Assembly (NCBI GenBank): GCA_007116445.1
Contig: SKIM01000087.1
Coordinates: forward strand, 1-6,787
Reading direction: 5' to 3'
Source of the DNA: Natronohydrobacter sp.
GTDB lineage: Bacteria; Pseudomonadota; Alphaproteobacteria; Rhodobacterales; Rhodobacteraceae
DNA length: 6,787 bases
Part shown: positions 5,756-6,787 of the stretch, piece after piece
Position numbering within the stretch: position 1 is the first letter of the stretch
Layout: each line of letters begins with the position of its first letter
The notes under the pieces: model-generated
The model's database searches: none
What the model saw: only the letters and a program-made list of their open reading frames with translations
What the model was told of the DNA's origin: nothing
Program-made: the position numbers and the translations under genes

Positions 5756-5791
5756 TTTCATCATGAAAGTCGGATGAACCCGCGATGTAAA
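5756..5791 (-). promoter_or_regulatory. Candidate promoter of the Anbu cluster with an overlapping 13-bp palindrome
   Basis: On the minus strand TTTACA (5786-5791, 5 of 6 to the -35 consensus) is followed after 17 bp by TTTCAT (5763-5768, 4 of 6 to the -10 consensus), putting transcription start near 5756 and a leader of about 20 nt before the ATP-grasp gene. The -10 is one arm of a perfect inverted repeat, TTTCAT-C-ATGAAA on the plus strand (5756-5768), a natural position for a repressor. No regulator gene in the window is an obvious match; the ArsR-type operator candidate has a different sequence. Confidence 0.4.
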
Positions 5792-5836
5792 GAGGTTAAC
5801 GCCTGACTGCCCGAAAAAGACGCAAAAATCCCGGCA

Positions 5837-5851
5837 AGCATTTTGAATGCT
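5837..5851 (-). terminator. Weak hairpin at the end of the TRAP permease gene
   Basis: AGCATT (5837-5842) and AATGCT (5846-5851) form a 6-bp stem with a 3-nt loop, starting within the permease stop codon. On the minus strand the stem is not followed directly by a U-run; five T residues come about eight bases later. It may be a poor terminator or chance, so read-through into the Anbu cluster is possible. Confidence 0.3.
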
Positions 5852-6787
5852 ACGGTTTTGCTCCTTTCAGATTAGGATCTCGCGCATTGAGCCAATTGAG
5901 CGCGAGAAGCACGAGCAGAGTCCCTGCGCCGACGGCCTCGACCGTGAAATCGGGCCAGAACAGAGCGACAATCGCAGGCAGGGCCACTAGCCGCGAAGCG
6001 TTGTCCATGCGCCCGAAGAGCCAGCCTTCGATCGCTGCGGCAAAGGCCACAAGCCCCAGGATCGCCGTGAAGCCCGTCCAGAGCACATGCAGCAGGGGGC
6101 CACCGTATATGATCTCGGGGTTGAAGACCATGAAGAGCGGGATCAGATACAGGCCCTTTGCGAATTTCCATGCCTGCACACTGGTTTCCATCGGCTTTGA
6201 TCCGGCCACAGCGGCGCCCGCGAAGGCCGCGAGTGCCACGGGCGGGGTCACATTGCTGTCTTGCGAATACCAGAACACCACCAGATGCGCGATCAGCAGC
6301 GGGATGCCGAATTCATTGTGCAGCGCAGGGCCCACCAGCACGATCAGCACGATATAGCTGGCCGTCACCGGCAGCCCCAGCCCCAGGATCAGGGACGCGA
6401 TCAGCACAAGCCCCAGGGCGATGACGATATTGCCGCCAGACAGCGAAATCATCATCGAGGAGAATTTCAGCCCCAGCCCGGTCAGCCCGACCACACCCAC
6501 GATGATGCCCGCCACTGCGCAGGCGATGGACACGGCGACCGCGTTGCGTGCGCCCAACTCCAGGCTCTCGAAGATCATCCGCAGCCCCCGCATCACCGAG
6601 GCCTGCAGCCGCGCGCCGGTCAGCGGGCCGTCGGCCAGAAGCGTCCAGGCACCGCGCAGCCCCGCGACCCCGATCACGGCCACAATGGCCCAGAAGCCCA
6701 CCCGCATGGGCGAGATGTTGTTGACCAGCAGCCAGACCAGCAGGACCAGCGGCACGATGAATTGCCAGCCTGCTTTCAGCACCTGCC
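5850..6787 (-). CDS. Fused TRAP transporter permease (4TM/12TM type), C-terminal part, truncated by window edge
   Basis: The reading frame is open to the window end; the apparent GTG start at 6782 is an internal Val, so about 312 C-terminal residues are present of a protein that normally has about 600-900. TRAP transporters are secondary, ion-driven importers of organic acids and similar solutes, working with a periplasmic binding protein. Many hydrophobic helices are visible. Diagnostic stretches are ILGLGLPVTASYIVLI and WYSQDSNVTPPVALAAFAG, followed by AWKFAKGLYLIPLFMVFNP, all typical of the fused DctQM-like family. The C-terminus ends in a polar RDPNLKGAKP. The substrate cannot be told from this fragment. 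It is co-directional with the Anbu cluster, 113 bp upstream of it, but I see no functional link. Confidence 0.9.
   Translation of the reverse strand, partial: QVLKAGWQFIVPLVLLVWLLVNNISPMRVGFWAIVAVIGVAGLRGAWTLLADGPLTGARLQASVMRGLRMIFESLELGARNAVAVSIACAVAGIIVGVVGLTGLGLKFSSMMISLSGGNIVIALGLVLIASLILGLGLPVTASYIVLIVLVGPALHNEFGIPLLIAHLVVFWYSQDSNVTPPVALAAFAGAAVAGSKPMETSVQAWKFAKGLYLIPLFMVFNPEIIYGGPLLHVLWTGFTAILGLVAFAAAIEGWLFGRMDNASRLVALPAIVALFWPDFTVEAVGAGTLLVLLALNWLNARDPNLKGAKP

Noticed and set aside
4633..5766. Long open frame (377 codons) on the plus strand over the ATP-grasp gene
   Set aside because: It is antisense to a gene with many conserved motifs; its composition reflects codon bias of the opposite strand.
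1..6787. CRISPR arrays, tRNA or rRNA genes, insertion sequences, phage genes
   Set aside because: No regularly spaced repeats, no recognisable tRNA or rRNA sequence, and no transposase or integrase motifs were seen; gene packing and composition look like ordinary chromosome.

Overview
The window (about 60% G+C by eye, not counted) looks like the chromosome of an alphaproteobacterium, most likely a Rhodobacteraceae (Rhodobacterales) member. The main reasons are the split F0 operon order atpI-atpB-atpE, the AtpB sequence itself (PMDQF near the N-terminus, SHSIRLAG around the essential Arg, a C-terminus in LKDALHP), an AtpE start reading Met-Glu-Gly, and a complete alphaproteobacterial-type Anbu gene cluster. 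The taxonomic call is inference from remembered family sequences, not from a search.

Layout. Positions 1-1142 hold the start of an F0 ATP synthase operon on the minus strand: atpI (792-1142), atpB (62-802) and the first three codons of atpE (1-9). A divergent intergenic region (1143-1360) carries a candidate atp promoter on the minus strand. On the plus strand it carries a 16-bp near-palindrome that probably acts as operator for the ArsR-type regulator at 1361-1747. That regulator ends one base short of the convergent Anbu gene.

Positions 1749-5736 are a four-gene minus-strand operon, transcribed in the order: circularly permuted ATP-grasp ligase-like protein (4318-5736), alpha-E protein (3363-4316), transglutaminase-like cysteine protease/amidase (2536-3366), and the Anbu proteasome-type protease (1749-2471). 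The first three genes are tightly packed (1-bp gap, then a 4-bp ATGA overlap). Anbu follows after 64 bp with its own ribosome binding site. Comparative genomics has proposed that this set makes or attaches a peptide or amino-acid modification (ATP-grasp plus alpha-E) and processes or removes it (transglutaminase fold plus Anbu). The substrate remains unknown to me. All key catalytic residues visible to me are intact, so the system should be functional. A promoter-like element with a 13-bp palindrome over its -10 box lies at 5756-5791.

Upstream of it on the same strand, 5850-6787 is the C-terminal part of a fused TRAP transporter permease, cut by the window edge. The cluster is known as a conserved neighbourhood but has no established biochemical role. 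It is the best candidate here for an under-described system. Apart from it the window is mostly housekeeping, with one notable substitution in AtpB (Ala at the usually Asn position four residues after the essential Arg).
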